Assembly: GCA_049516595.1 (NCBI GenBank)
Contig: JBEKSY010000004.1
Coordinates: 62,001 to 126,000, forward strand
Direction of reading: 5' to 3'
Source of the DNA: JBEKHT01 sp049516595
GTDB taxonomy: Bacteria > Chloroflexota > Anaerolineae > Anaerolineales > RBG-16-64-43
Length of the DNA stretch: 64,000 nucleotides
In this document: in pieces, positions 51,792 to 61,969 of the stretch
How positions within the stretch are numbered: the stretch's first letter is position 1
How the letters are laid out: every line of letters begins with the position of its first letter
Program-made: the position numbers and the translations under genes
The notes under the pieces: generated by a model
What the model saw: the letters and a program-made list of their open reading frames with translations, nothing else
What the model was told of the DNA's origin: nothing
The model's database searches: none

Positions 51792-52370
51792 CTAGGTTTT
51801 CCCTGGACCGATCACCTTCCCTGGGCTCCAGGGAGTTCCCAACCAGGAAAGCAACCATCGGTCCAGCCCCCACCAGCCCGCCGTTTTCCAGGCCAGGATG
51901 ATTAAGATCTCCAGGATCAGCAGGATTGGGTTGATGCTCACCGCCCCGGAAAGAAGGTAGTTCATGTTCATGAAGCAACCGAAGAAGGCGGCGAGACCAG
52001 TGAAGATCCCGAGGATCAGGGCGACCCCAACCAGAAATTCGCCCCAACTCACGACGTAGCTCCAGGCCCCCAAATGCGGGAGAACCGCATTCTGGAGGAA
52101 TGCGGCGTACCAGCCCTGAACGTTCGGGTGGGCCCCAGTTGCCTGCCCTAGCGCGCCCTTAACAAACCCACCCAGCGCGGTTCCCGCCTTGGATCCGACC
52201 CAGGTATCGCTGTGGATCTTCCCCCACCCGGCCTGAATCCACTGATAGCCGGCATAGACTCGGACGATCAGCCAAATCCACGACCAGCGGACGGAACTGA
52301 ACAGAGCTCGTGCAACGGGAGGGTCCTCGATGGTTTCCACCGCAGCCGCTTGGGGACTTCTTGATGTCAT
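51792..52370 (-). CDS. DoxX-like membrane protein (DoxD-type)
   Basis: 192 residues with four hydrophobic helices and an N-terminal tail. RVYAGYQWIQAGWGKIHSDTWVG and WYAAFLQNAVLPHLGAWSYVVSWGEFLVGVALILGIFTGLAAFFGCFMNMNYLLSGAVSINPIL match the DoxX/DoxD group (thiosulfate:quinone oxidoreductase subunit-like). A second DoxX protein lies 2.2 kb away. AGGAGG lies 9 nt before ATG 52370; ATG 52385 is the alternative. Function in this organism is open. Confidence 0.88.
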   Translation of the reverse strand: MTSRSPQAAAVETIEDPPVARALFSSVRWSWIWLIVRVYAGYQWIQAGWGKIHSDTWVGSKAGTALGGFVKGALGQATGAHPNVQGWYAAFLQNAVLPHLGAWSYVVSWGEFLVGVALILGIFTGLAAFFGCFMNMNYLLSGAVSINPILLILEILIILAWKTAGWWGLDRWLLSWLGTPWSPGKVIGPGKT

Positions 52371-53207
52371 CTCGTTCCTCCTCATCCAAGAATGAAACCC
52401 TTTCGATCCGCTAGGATCTTCCCGCGGCGACCGGGACCATGGGATCCCAAACTGGCAAGTCCTTGCCGGAAATGCCGCGGCCTGCCAAATGATATCTCAT
52501 CTTCATGAATTGGCGACAGCTGCCAGAGCCGGGGCGGGCTGCCCACCCCATCTGCTCGCCAGTATTTCTCGTTCCGACCCCCTTCTCCACGTTCCCGGCC
52601 CTGCCAGATCTTCGCGCGCTGATCCATTCAAGGAACCCGTCCCCCGAATTGCACGATTCTTCGCCTCGATCCCACGCGGAATTGCGGCAATTCCTGCTCG
52701 CGAGAGGGAGAGCTGCCTGGCGAGACCGGAATGCCATGCTTGCCTAGGCACAATCAGCAATGCCAGCCCGCGTTCTGCCATTCGGTCCGTCAGCAGATTG
52801 CCGCCTGGGAGCCAGGACCGCCCGTCACTGGGCGTGACCGCAGATCGACTTCTGAACTCTGGACGAGGATTGGGCCTTCGGGGGGTAGACTTGGGGTATC
52901 GAAGTGGGACGTCTACCGCGATGGCTCCCAATCTGCTGCCCGATCCGGGTTGCCAACCCATTTGGCCTACGGGAACCCATGCCAGTCCGCGCGAGAATGC
53001 TAGGAGCAGCTAAGCGCTGGCTACTTGCATTCCGGTCCCCAAGGGGTGGGCGCACCGGCACCTTGCCCCTCCGTGCTCACCGAGACAGGACCGTCTCCTT
53101 GCCCCCGGGTCCGCTCGGATAACACGACCTGCGCTCGGCCCGCGCCCAGAAGTCGAGCCCCAGAAAAAGGCAAGCTGGGCTATGATTCACATCCGGGAGA
53201 ATGAGCC
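52371..53207. other. Intergenic region upstream of glnA
   Basis: 837 bp without a supported gene between the divergent DoxX-like and glnA genes. A possible glnA -10 box is TATGAT at 53181-53186. No riboswitch or known leader seen. Confidence 0.45.
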
Positions 53208-54551
53208 ATGGCCGAGGACTTGATCAAGCGGATTGGACACGATGGGGTTCGATTTGTATGTCTGCAATTCATCGATGTGGTCGGGACGGTCAAGAGCGTT
53301 GATCTCCCTGCCCACCGCCTGGAAGACGCCTTGGAGAATGGGGTTTGGTTTGACGGCTCCTCGATCGAGGGGTTCGCCCGAATCCAGGAATCGGACATGC
53401 TTCTTCGTCCGGACGTCTCCACCTATCAGGTGCTTCCCTGGAGCGAGCCGGAGCGCAAGCGGGCGCGCATGTTTTGCGATGTTTACACGTCCGAGGCCGA
53501 GCCCTTCGCCGGGGATCCGCGCGGGGCGCTCAAGCGGATGCTGGGCAAGGCAGCCGATCGAGGTTGGCAATTCAACACCGGCCCCGAACTCGAGTTCTTT
53601 CTCTTCCGCCGCGACGGCGACATCCGCCCGGTTCCCCATGACACCGGGTCCTACTTCGACTTCTCGGCGCGCGATGAGGCTCAGCGCGTGCGGAACCAGA
53701 TCATTGTTGCCCTCGAGCAGATGGGCCTGGAGGTCGAAATGGGCCACCACGAGGTGGCCCTGGGACAGCACGAAATCGACTTCCATTATGCGGACGCGCT
53801 GGCCACAGCCGACAATGCGGTCACCTTCAAGTATGCTGTCAAGGCGGTAGCCAACCTGAACAACTTGACAGCCACTTTCATGCCCAAGCCGATTTTTGGG
53901 ATCAACGGATCAGGCATGCACACGCATATGAGCCTGTTCCAGAAGACCACCCGCGGAGCGAGGGCCTCCAATCTCTTCTATGACCCCAAGGATGAGTTTC
54001 ACCTTTCCCCCCTGGCCAAATCGTTCCTGGCTGGATTGATCGATCACGCCCGTGCGCTGGCGGCCGTGGTGGCTCCGACCGTGAACTCCTACAAGCGCAT
54101 CGTGCCGGGTTACGAAGCCCCAGTCTTCGTGTGCTGGGCTCAGATCAACCGCTCGGCGCTTATCCGCATCCCACGCTACTCAGCGGGGAAAAAGAGCGGC
54201 GCGCGGATCGAACTGCGCTTTCCGGATCCCTCCTGCAACCCCTATTTGGCATTCGCCGCGATGCTGGCGGCGGGAATGGACGGGGTCGACCGCAAGCTGA
54301 CACCTCCTGCGCACGTCAACAATGTCGACGTGTACCATCTTTCGGAAGAGGAGGTGAAGCGTCGCGGCATTCCCGTGCTCCCCGGCTCGCTCTTGGAAGC
54401 TCTGGCTGAGCTGAGCAAGGACGAGGTCGTCCAGGGGGCTCTTGGCCGTGCGGTGTATGAGGCATTTGATCGGGCCAAGCACGAGGAGTGGGACGACTAC
54501 CGCATTCATGTCACCGACTGGGAAATCGAACGATACCTTGAGAACGCCTAG
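53208..54551 (+). CDS. glnA: Glutamine synthetase type I
   Basis: ATP-dependent condensation of glutamate and ammonia. 447 residues, as expected for the shorter GSI-alpha type. Motifs: VWFDGSSIEGFARIQESDM, GPELEFFLFR, NGSGMHTHMSLF, INRSALIRIPRYS and IELRFPDPSCNPYLAFAAML. The loop that holds the adenylylation Tyr in GSI-beta (NLYDLPPEE) reads DVYHLSEEE. ATG 53208 with GGGAG about 10 nt upstream. The gene stands alone. Confidence 0.97.
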   Translation: MAEDLIKRIGHDGVRFVCLQFIDVVGTVKSVDLPAHRLEDALENGVWFDGSSIEGFARIQESDMLLRPDVSTYQVLPWSEPERKRARMFCDVYTSEAEPFAGDPRGALKRMLGKAADRGWQFNTGPELEFFLFRRDGDIRPVPHDTGSYFDFSARDEAQRVRNQIIVALEQMGLEVEMGHHEVALGQHEIDFHYADALATADNAVTFKYAVKAVANLNNLTATFMPKPIFGINGSGMHTHMSLFQKTTRGARASNLFYDPKDEFHLSPLAKSFLAGLIDHARALAAVVAPTVNSYKRIVPGYEAPVFVCWAQINRSALIRIPRYSAGKKSGARIELRFPDPSCNPYLAFAAMLAAGMDGVDRKLTPPAHVNNVDVYHLSEEEVKRRGIPVLPGSLLEALAELSKDEVVQGALGRAVYEAFDRAKHEEWDDYRIHVTDWEIERYLENA

Positions 54552-54987
54552 CCCGACTGGGTGAACAGGGGAAGGCACCCTGCAGGCGTCCTCTTGGCAC
54601 GCTGCGCTGAGGCGGATGGGAGGGGAAGGCCGCCGCTCGGACTCGACTCGGGCCCGCTCTGCCCTTATCTTTCCAGTAGGTTCTCAGCCCATCGTGCTCA
54701 TCATCCGGGCGATGCGTTCATTAGAGGAAGATCTCGCCTCCGAGCTCGCGATTCGGGCCTTCCCGCCCGGATGTCGCGCCGCATTGCTCGCCGGAGGGCA
54801 CGGTGCCCACTCAAGGTGCCCTCGCCCGGCAAGTGTCCGACCTTTCTGCAGACTTCTGACGATCAAGTAGGGCGGCTCTTCTGCTGGCCAAAGGCCGATG
54901 ACCAACATGGCCTGGGCCTTCTCAGGTTGGAGTTGATTTCGGCTGCCCGCGGCTTTTCTTCTGCCGGAAACCTTTGGAGGCGTCTGT
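54552..54987. other. Intergenic region without a recognised gene
   Basis: 436 bp between glnA and the tandem hotdog gene. Open frames give no recognisable product. Confidence 0.45.
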
Positions 54988-55848
54988 ATGCCTTCCCTGC
55001 GGCTACAGCTCAGACCCAGCGACTGTGACTTTTACGGACACGTGAACAACGCCGTCTACATGAGCTTCTTCGAGCAGGCCCTGGCCGAGTGCCTGGCCTC
55101 GATGGGCTACGCGCTCGACTGGCAACCGCAAGGCGAATACTCCTGGCAGGCACGCTCACTGACTCTCGAGTACCGGCAGGCAGCAGCCTATGGAGATGCC
55201 TTGGAAGGGAACCTCTGGTTGGCGAAGCCGGATCCGGTCCATCCGGCTTTTGGCTTCGAGATGCTTCGGCGAACATCCAATAGTGCCAATACAACCCTGC
55301 CCCTCTTCCGCGGGCTGGGTGCCTGGTCCCGTAACCGCAAGGGGACGAACGAGCCCCAGCAGATTCCCGCGGAATTGATGACGAGACTTCCACAAGACCG
55401 GGGAATTCTCCCCCGGGAACCGCGCAGGGCTCCTGCCTCCTCCCAAGCGAAAAGATACTTCCTGGACCACCGTGTCGAGCGCAATGAAGTGGATCCGACT
55501 GGGCAAGTCCACCTGCAGGCTCTCTTCCGGATGCTTGAGGAAAGCCTTTCCAGCGCCTGTGACCAAGCGGGATGGCCGGTGGAGCGCTGGCTGGCCGCCG
55601 GGTTTTTCACGGTGCAGACCCGCCATGACTGCCAGATCCTTTCCCTGCCAAGGGCCGGCGAGGACGTCAGGATCGTGAGCCAGCTGGTGGAGGTGCGACG
55701 CCTTGGCGGCACCTGGCTGATCGAGGTGCAGCGGCCCACGGACGGGCGGCTGCTTGCGCGGGATCACTCCACGGGGGTTCACCTTAATCTGGAAGGGAGC
55801 CCCGCCTCTCCACCCTCCCAAATCCTCGAGAACATCCAATTTGGATAG
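54988..55848 (+). CDS. Tandem hotdog acyl-CoA thioesterase
   Basis: 286 residues with two hotdog domains. The first has PSDCDFYGHVNNAVYMSFFEQALAECL, with the catalytic Asp and HVNN typical of YbgC/FadM-type 4HBT enzymes. The second (about 150-270) starts HRVERNEVDPTGQVHLQALFRMLEESL, where the Asp and glycine are kept but the His-Asn pair is not. Only the N-terminal half therefore looks catalytic. The ATG at 54988 has GGAGG 10 nt upstream. Substrate unknown. Confidence 0.85.
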   Translation: MPSLRLQLRPSDCDFYGHVNNAVYMSFFEQALAECLASMGYALDWQPQGEYSWQARSLTLEYRQAAAYGDALEGNLWLAKPDPVHPAFGFEMLRRTSNSANTTLPLFRGLGAWSRNRKGTNEPQQIPAELMTRLPQDRGILPREPRRAPASSQAKRYFLDHRVERNEVDPTGQVHLQALFRMLEESLSSACDQAGWPVERWLAAGFFTVQTRHDCQILSLPRAGEDVRIVSQLVEVRRLGGTWLIEVQRPTDGRLLARDHSTGVHLNLEGSPASPPSQILENIQFG

Positions 55849-56205
55849 AGGCAGAGATCCGTATCCTGGGCCAGCTCCCGTGCGTCATCCTCCTACAGAA
55901 CTTCCCTTCGGCACTCTCCTCCTGGCCAGCGCCTGCCAGGGCGAGCCGCGGGCTCGCGCCTTGCCGCGGCCTCCACCGCCCTGGCAGGGCGGATGGAGGC
56001 GGGCATGTGTTTGGCGGGGGCTACAGCGTCTCGCGGATACCGCTGGTGCCTGGCTCGTTTCTCCCCCTCGGGTCGAAAACTGTAGGTTAAGATAGGCCGC
56101 GGCGAGCAGGGGTTGGGGTGAGGTCGGAAGCGCATTGAATGGTGCAGGCTACTCGTATGTCCGCATGAAACGGCCTAGAATCTGTGCCTCTGGCTCTTAT
56201 CGACT
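55849..56205. other. Intergenic region with short GC hairpins
   Basis: 357 bp. Short inverted repeats such as GAGCCGCGGGCTC and GCCCTGGCAGGGC occur near 55940-55990. No gene recognised. Confidence 0.4.
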
Positions 56206-57504
56206 ATGTCAAAACGACTATTGCCCGCATCATTGGAGCCAAACGTGCCTTATCGGTCACCTAAGATTATCGTCCTGGCTTTGATCACTGTCGGGCTGGG
56301 GAGCTGCAGCGGACCGGCGGCCTCCCAATCCATGCTCACACCTTCTCCGGTTATCAATCCAACGATGACGGCACTTCCAACGCGATCCCCTGCACCTTTC
56401 TTGACCCCACCTCTGAAACCTGCCTCCACCAACATCCCTTCTCCCACCATTCTCCCGCTGTACCTACCGGCGACAGTCTGGCCCAAGGATCCACAGGTAC
56501 CCGTTCTGGTCTATCACCGCTTCTTGCCAGATACTGCACCTTATTCCACAACCACCAAAATGCGCCTGAAGGATTTCCGGGACCATTTGCAGCGATTATA
56601 TGATGCTGGTTACAGCCTGATCCCCCTGGAAGATTGGTTGAACGGCAACCTGACTTTGCAAGCCGGGCGGCGCCCTTTGATCTTGACCATGGATGATTTG
56701 TTCTTTGCCGACCAGATCTTTCTAAACGAAGATGGTCAGCCATCGACAGATTCCGGGATCGGCGTCCTGTGGCAGTTTTCACAGCAACATCCTGATTTTG
56801 GTTTTTCTGTAGCCCTATTTGTAAACCTGGGTGACAAATACTATGCCAATGAGCGTGTGGATGGGCGTTTTCTGTTGGGAAAAGATTGGGAAGACAGCCT
56901 AGCCAAGGTGATTGTATGGTGCATCGAGCACAACGCCATCCCTTACAACCACACCTACAATCACCCTCGCCTGGACCTGACTCCTGCTGATGTGATCACC
57001 TGGGAGCTACGTGAAAACGATGACACCCTGCGCTCTTTCCTGGCGCGTACCGGACGACAGGACCTGGTCTCCAAGCTGGACAACCTGGTGGCTCTCCCAT
57101 TCAGTATCTGGCCCACCAGTGAGGGCGGGAAAAAGCTTCTGGAAACGTACATTTCCCCAGAGGGGAAGCCCGTTCAGGCTATTTTCGAGGCAGATTACCC
57201 CTACCGACCCAAATTCATGGCAGCGCCTTATTCACCTGCGTTCGACCGCTACCATCTTCCACGCATGGAGGGTTTGAATGCAGCCATCGATCTATTGGAA
57301 ACCAAGAAGGACTTATTCCCACCGGTGAGTACATGCCAGGTGGGCCCACTGGACGGCGCAGAGCTCGCGGACACGTCTTACCTGGCCAGCCAGGTGATGA
57401 GGATGGTAGACCCCTCCCGCTGTACGGCTGGGGTATATGCGTTTCAAGGGCAGTTATTCCGTGTATCGGCCGGAAATGCAGAGCTGCTTAGGATTGGTCC
57501 ATAA
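56206..57504 (+). CDS. Polysaccharide-deacetylase-like lipoprotein
   Basis: 432 residues. Lipobox LGSCSG (Cys about 34), a Pro/Thr/Ser linker, then an NodB-like carbohydrate esterase domain: VPVLVYHRFLPD, LTMDDLFFADQ (the T-F-D-D motif as T-M-D-D), IPYNHTYNHPRLDL (H-T/S-x-N-H as NHTYNHP). The enzyme would remove acetyl groups from surface or wall polysaccharides outside the cell. The gene is visibly richer in A and T than its neighbours and uses many AT-ending codons, suggesting horizontal transfer. No Shine-Dalgarno is clear. Confidence 0.82.
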   Translation: MSKRLLPASLEPNVPYRSPKIIVLALITVGLGSCSGPAASQSMLTPSPVINPTMTALPTRSPAPFLTPPLKPASTNIPSPTILPLYLPATVWPKDPQVPVLVYHRFLPDTAPYSTTTKMRLKDFRDHLQRLYDAGYSLIPLEDWLNGNLTLQAGRRPLILTMDDLFFADQIFLNEDGQPSTDSGIGVLWQFSQQHPDFGFSVALFVNLGDKYYANERVDGRFLLGKDWEDSLAKVIVWCIEHNAIPYNHTYNHPRLDLTPADVITWELRENDDTLRSFLARTGRQDLVSKLDNLVALPFSIWPTSEGGKKLLETYISPEGKPVQAIFEADYPYRPKFMAAPYSPAFDRYHLPRMEGLNAAIDLLETKKDLFPPVSTCQVGPLDGAELADTSYLASQVMRMVDPSRCTAGVYAFQGQLFRVSAGNAELLRIGP

Positions 57505-58445
57505 ATCATCCGAAATGGCGATGGAGTTACCCTTTGGCAGAAAAGTACAATGAACACAGGAAAACTACTGAACCACCCTGCCCGCCAGTTTCTCCCCGGC
57601 ACACCGTCCCGATCCTCTCTCTGGGCGGATTGGTGATTAATCGCGTCTGCGTGGCCGCGGGTATCGGGATCGTCATTTCGGCGATCCCGGGAATCCGGGC
57701 CTCGGTGTAGATCCCCCTTCTCCGGGCTCCGAGCGGCGTCCGCGAAGGCACAGAGTCACGGATGCACTGAGGTTTCTCTTCGGTTGCTTAAACGATCCCG
57801 TCAAGCCAAGCGCTCCTGCCAGGGAGCTCTTCCAAGATGTGTGGCCCCTAAGGAGAAGCGACCCCGCCACCCAGGCGCATGAGGATAGCCCCCAGACACC
57901 TGTTTGGTCTGGGGCCCATCCTGTGTCCAGCTCTGCCAACACCCCGCTTGGGCGATCCGAAGGATAGGGCACACGGCCAGAAGAGGGCGGGGCGAGGCAG
58001 CAACAGACATTTCACCTGCCGGACCCGCTGCGGTTCGGTAAGTCCAGGCGCAAATCCTCCCAGGCCGAGGCAGGATCGCTTGAGTTCGAATTCCTTGCAA
58101 TTCCCGCCCCGCCGGCAAGAGACCCACTCCGCACAATTCCCACTCCGTATCACCGCTTCCAGGCTGTAACATAATGGCCCACGGAGCGGCCCTCGCGCGA
58201 TTCGCCAGAGAACCCCTTGCGCGAGGTGCCGTAGCTGCGCCGTGGATTTCGATTCCACCATGGGAGAATCTCATGTGTCGCTGGCCTAACCGGGCCTCCA
58301 ACACCAACGTCGGGATCCCCGCGTGGAAGCAAGAAGGTGTTTGGGCTAAGATAAGTCCTCTTTCCGGACCGGAGAGTGGCAAGGGCCCTGAGTTTGCCCT
58401 CAACGTTACCCGTCGGAACCGCTGGTGACGGGAAAGAGAGGTCTT
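57505..58445. other. Long intergenic region
   Basis: About 940 bp without a supported gene. Overlapping leftward frames at 57801-58403 reach 200 codons but show no motif and probably reflect GC composition. Confidence 0.45.
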
Positions 58446-59630
58446 GTGCTACGGAGAGGCTCCATTCGCTTCCTGATCCCGCTTGTTGTCATCACCGCCC
58501 TGGTCATGGCCTTCCTCATCTGGGGCCTCCCGAGTCTCTCCGAACGGGTCCAAATCCCCGCCGGCACGGCGACTCTGGGCTCACAGACCGCTCGGGGTCG
58601 GGTGTTGTATGTCACTCAAGAAGATACGGCGACCCTGGGCGGCAAAAGCCAACCCTACCAGAGGATGATCGTGCAGATACTGGACGGTCAATACCAGGGC
58701 GTGAAAACCGAGGTGAACTACTACGGCGAGAGTCAATTCCGCCTCGCCCCGGGCGACGAGATCTATGTGGAGCTGGGCAAGAGCCCGAGTGGTCAACTGC
58801 AGGCGAACTACGCCGATTTCGTCCGCATGCAGCCTCTGCTCATCCTGCTCCTGGCCTTTGTGCTGGCGATGCTGGCGATGGGCCGCTGGAAGGGTCTGGG
58901 CAGCCTTGTGGCCCTGGCGATTACCATGGTGGTGATCGTCCGCTATGTCATCCCCCACATCCTCGCGGGAGAGGACCCGGTCCGAGTGAGCTTGACGGGG
59001 GCGATCCTCCTGGTTGGCGCAACCCTCTATTTGACTTACGGCTGGAACATGAAGACCCACGCGTCCGCCATCAGCATGACGCTTTCGCTCCTGCTGACCG
59101 GGGCCCTCTCGTCGCTCTTCGTGTTCTTGACCCGCTTGACCGGTTACGGGGATGAGAACGTCATGTACCTCATGCAGTCGCTGTCTGCCCAGATCGACCC
59201 GCGGGGCTTGTTGCTTGGGGCGATGATCATCGGCGCGGTGGGGGTGCTGGGCGACCTGGTCACCTCGCAGTCCGCAGCCGTGGTCGAGATTTATGACGCC
59301 AACCCGTCCCTGGGTGTCCGGCGGACTTTCGAGAAGGCCATGCGCATTGGCCAGGACCACGTGGCGGCAACCGTCAACACCCTGGTGCTGGCCTATACCG
59401 GGGCCTCCCTGCCTCTTCTCCTCATGTTCACCCTGGGCAACGGCAACTACGGGTTCTTCATCAACTCAGAATTGCTTTCCGAGGAGATCGTGCGCACCCT
59501 GGTCGGATCCCTGGGGCTGGTGGCTGCGGTCCCGATTTCAACCCTGGTGGCCACCCTTTTGATCGTGAACCAGAAACATCAAGTGCCGGAGAGCGTCCTC
59601 GTCCGCTCCGAGGCGCGGAAGGAGCCATAG
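58446..59630 (+). CDS. YibE/F-family membrane protein
   Basis: 394 residues. An N-terminal helix is followed by a soluble domain (about 35-130, ARGRVLYVTQEDTATLGGKSQPYQRMIVQIL), then six or more helices with GRWKGLGSLVALAITMVVIVRYVIPHILAG, and VLGDLVTSQSAAVVEIYDANPSL, the YibE/F signature. Members are uncharacterised, possibly transporters. GTG 58446 has GAGAGG 5 nt upstream; GTG 58425 is the alternative start. Confidence 0.88.
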   Translation: MLRRGSIRFLIPLVVITALVMAFLIWGLPSLSERVQIPAGTATLGSQTARGRVLYVTQEDTATLGGKSQPYQRMIVQILDGQYQGVKTEVNYYGESQFRLAPGDEIYVELGKSPSGQLQANYADFVRMQPLLILLLAFVLAMLAMGRWKGLGSLVALAITMVVIVRYVIPHILAGEDPVRVSLTGAILLVGATLYLTYGWNMKTHASAISMTLSLLLTGALSSLFVFLTRLTGYGDENVMYLMQSLSAQIDPRGLLLGAMIIGAVGVLGDLVTSQSAAVVEIYDANPSLGVRRTFEKAMRIGQDHVAATVNTLVLAYTGASLPLLLMFTLGNGNYGFFINSELLSEEIVRTLVGSLGLVAAVPISTLVATLLIVNQKHQVPESVLVRSEARKEP

Positions 59631-60113
59631 GACGGTCCGGTGCATTCGATAGGTCATGCCGTCCTTGCCGAAAGCCACAGGCCTCCTGGACAGGAATGAC
59701 CACGGAGCGGGCAGACCGACTGGCCCCCCCTGCCCGCAATCCTTTCCGTGTTGGGATGCGGGTTAGGAGGGATGACTGGCAGTCTTCCCTGCGCATGGGC
59801 ACTGTCAGGGTGACAAAGGATGGACACTCGCTCGGGCGCCTGGGAGGACCGACTCCTTGCCTCCAAGTGTCCCTTGGGAAGCCTCTGAGCCTGGACTTCC
59901 GGAGGATCCCGAGACCCAACCCCAAACCCACCGCTGTTCGATGGAGGCGGCCGCTCTGAGCACGTCGGCGCGGATTGGGATTGGAGCAAGCCGGGGATGG
60001 TTCCCTCTCTTTCCCGCTGGCGCCCTGGCGGAATTGCCATTCCTCATGGGACGGCTACACTTGACCCGCGAGCGACGGCGCTCCGCAGGGTGCGAGATGG
60101 GAACTAAGGCTTC
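59631..60113. other. Intergenic region without a recognised gene
   Basis: 483 bp between the YibE/F and URO-D-like genes. Short overlapping frames only. Confidence 0.45.
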
Positions 60114-61082
60114 ATGAACACGCGCAAGCGCTATCTGGCGACCATGCGCCATGGCACGCCCGACCACGTGCCCTATTTTGAAGAAGGCATCCGGACGGAG
60201 GTCTTTGAGGCTTGGCGCAAGCAAGGGATCTCGCCGGAATTCATCCGCGCGAGATTCTCCACCGACCCGCGCGAGGAGATCGAACTCGACGTCGATCCCC
60301 ATCCCAGGCCCAGGCATTGGCCGGCGACGCGCGCGGATCTCAAAGACTTCCAGCGGCGAATCGATCCGCAAGACCCCAGCCGCCTGCCGGAGAATTGGCG
60401 GGAACGAACGGCCCTCTGGAAGAATCGGGATCATGTGCTCATGCTGCGAGTGCACGAGGGATTCTTTCTGACCATGGGGGTCCGGGACTGGCGTCGGTTT
60501 CACGAATTGATGGACCTATTGGTCGACGATCCGAGGTTCGTGCGAGAGGCCATGCAAATGCAGGGTGAGTTCGTCGCCGCGCTGACGGAGCGGGCCCTGC
60601 AGGAGGTTGAAATCGACTCGGCCATCTTCAGCGAGCCGATTGGAGCCAACCACGGGCCCTTGATCTCGCCGGGGATGTACGCGGATTTGGTCATGCCCAG
60701 CTACTTACCCGTTCTGGAGGTGCTGCGCCGGCACAATGTGGATATCGTCATCCTGCGCACCTATGCCAATGCCCGTGCCCTGCTTCCGGTCTTGCTCAAC
60801 CACGGCCTGGATAGCCTGTGGGCCTGCGAGGTCAACACCGAGGCGATGGACTACCGTTCCCTGCGGCGGGAGTTCGGCCGGAACCTGCGCCTGATCGGGG
60901 GCATTGACCTGGACGTGCTGCGCAAGAACCCAGAGGCGATTCGCCGCGAGGTGGAGGAAAAAGTCCCGCCTCTGTTGCGGGAGGGGGGCTACGTTCCACT
61001 CGCGGACGGCCGCGTGAGGAAAGATGTCCCCCCGCAAAACTACATCTACTACCGTGAGCTCTTGGAAAGGGTCACAAGGTAA
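60114..61082 (+). CDS. Uroporphyrinogen-decarboxylase-family protein
   Basis: 322 residues, TIM barrel of the URO-D/corrinoid-methyltransferase superfamily. It starts NTRKRYLATMRHGTPDHVPYFEEGI and has VEIDSAIFSEPIGANHGPLISPGMYADLVMPSYLPVLEVL, LIGGIDLDVLRKNPEAIRREVEEKVPPLLREGGYVPLADGRV. The true HemE signature (RxPxWxMRQAGR) is absent, so heme synthesis is unlikely. A methyltransferase role acting on a corrinoid protein is more plausible, unproven. ATG 60114. Confidence 0.85.
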   Translation: MNTRKRYLATMRHGTPDHVPYFEEGIRTEVFEAWRKQGISPEFIRARFSTDPREEIELDVDPHPRPRHWPATRADLKDFQRRIDPQDPSRLPENWRERTALWKNRDHVLMLRVHEGFFLTMGVRDWRRFHELMDLLVDDPRFVREAMQMQGEFVAALTERALQEVEIDSAIFSEPIGANHGPLISPGMYADLVMPSYLPVLEVLRRHNVDIVILRTYANARALLPVLLNHGLDSLWACEVNTEAMDYRSLRREFGRNLRLIGGIDLDVLRKNPEAIRREVEEKVPPLLREGGYVPLADGRVRKDVPPQNYIYYRELLERVTR

Positions 61083-61693
61083 GGCGGTTTCCCCGCCCTC
61101 GATCCGACACTCCCCGATACGGGATTCCCGTTCACAGGACGCATCGTCCGCGGGGAATTGGCGGCAAGGCTCGAGCCGGCCTAGTCCCATCCAACCATCC
61201 GCGCCTGTGCGTTTTGCTCAAGTGTGAGAGCCGCCGCGCCTTCCTGTAGCCAACCCATCCTGGCCATCCCCAGGACGGTTTTCGGCGGGAGGGCGGTGCA
61301 TGCAGGTGCCATCTCGGCTTCCCAGAAATCAAGAACATCCCTCTTTCGCTTATCCTTGGCGCTATCCAGAGGTCTCACGCACCACGTTTTCTTCTCCCCC
61401 GCCGCACGCTTCGGGAGCAGCTACCCCCAGCGGATGAGTTGCCCGAGTGTCAAGGGTGATCTATACTCCTCGTGAAGGAAAGCACATCTTGTTCGGGTGG
61501 TTTGTGCCCCCTTTCCAAAATGGCCAACGACAGGTTACCCGGGAAGTCCTGATGCCAAGCTGACCTGTCACGCCTTGCACCAGTTCCAAATGGGCTCTGC
61601 TCGGACATGGCTTGCCTCGAGAGGGAACGGGGAAAAGGAGCACCCCCCGGTCAGGAAACCCGACGGCCGGATTTTGAACACATTGGGAGGCCC
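61083..61693. other. Intergenic region without a recognised gene
   Basis: 611 bp between the URO-D-like gene and the truncated membrane-anchored frame. Nothing recognised. Confidence 0.45.
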
Positions 61694-61969
61694 ATGTCCA
61701 CTCGGGTTCGAATATTGCTTGGAATCGAGGCATTTGCGGCGTTCGCTCTTCTGGTAGCAGGAGGGGTGTTGGGTGTCCGGGTATACCGGCATCTCAGGCA
61801 AGCACCCCTCTCAGCTCAGAATCAAGTCCTGCTGGTCACGCTGGTTCGCCCTGGCAGTCTGACAAGCTGGCCGGTGAACACCTACGTCCCGGTAATGGCG
61901 ACCATCCAGAGCACAGCACCTGTCGCCTCCCTGGAACTCTGGGCGAGGGGAGGAGAGACCAGTTCATGA
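61694..61969 (+). pseudogene. Truncated N-terminal part of a membrane-anchored extracellular protein
   Basis: About 91 codons from ATG 61694: one membrane helix (VRILLGIEAFAAFALLVAGGVLG) followed by the beginning of an Ig-like region, VLLVTLVRPGSLTSWPVNTYVPVMATIQSTAPVASLELWARGG, then a stop. In Chloroflexota such a segment normally leads into a long extracellular domain. The frame stops 4 nt inside the next gene. It is probably the stump of a longer gene; a short real protein is possible. Confidence 0.55.

Noticed and set aside
57801..58403. 200-codon leftward frame upstream of the YibE/F gene
   Set aside because: No motif, several overlapping frames, and composition like other non-coding gaps.
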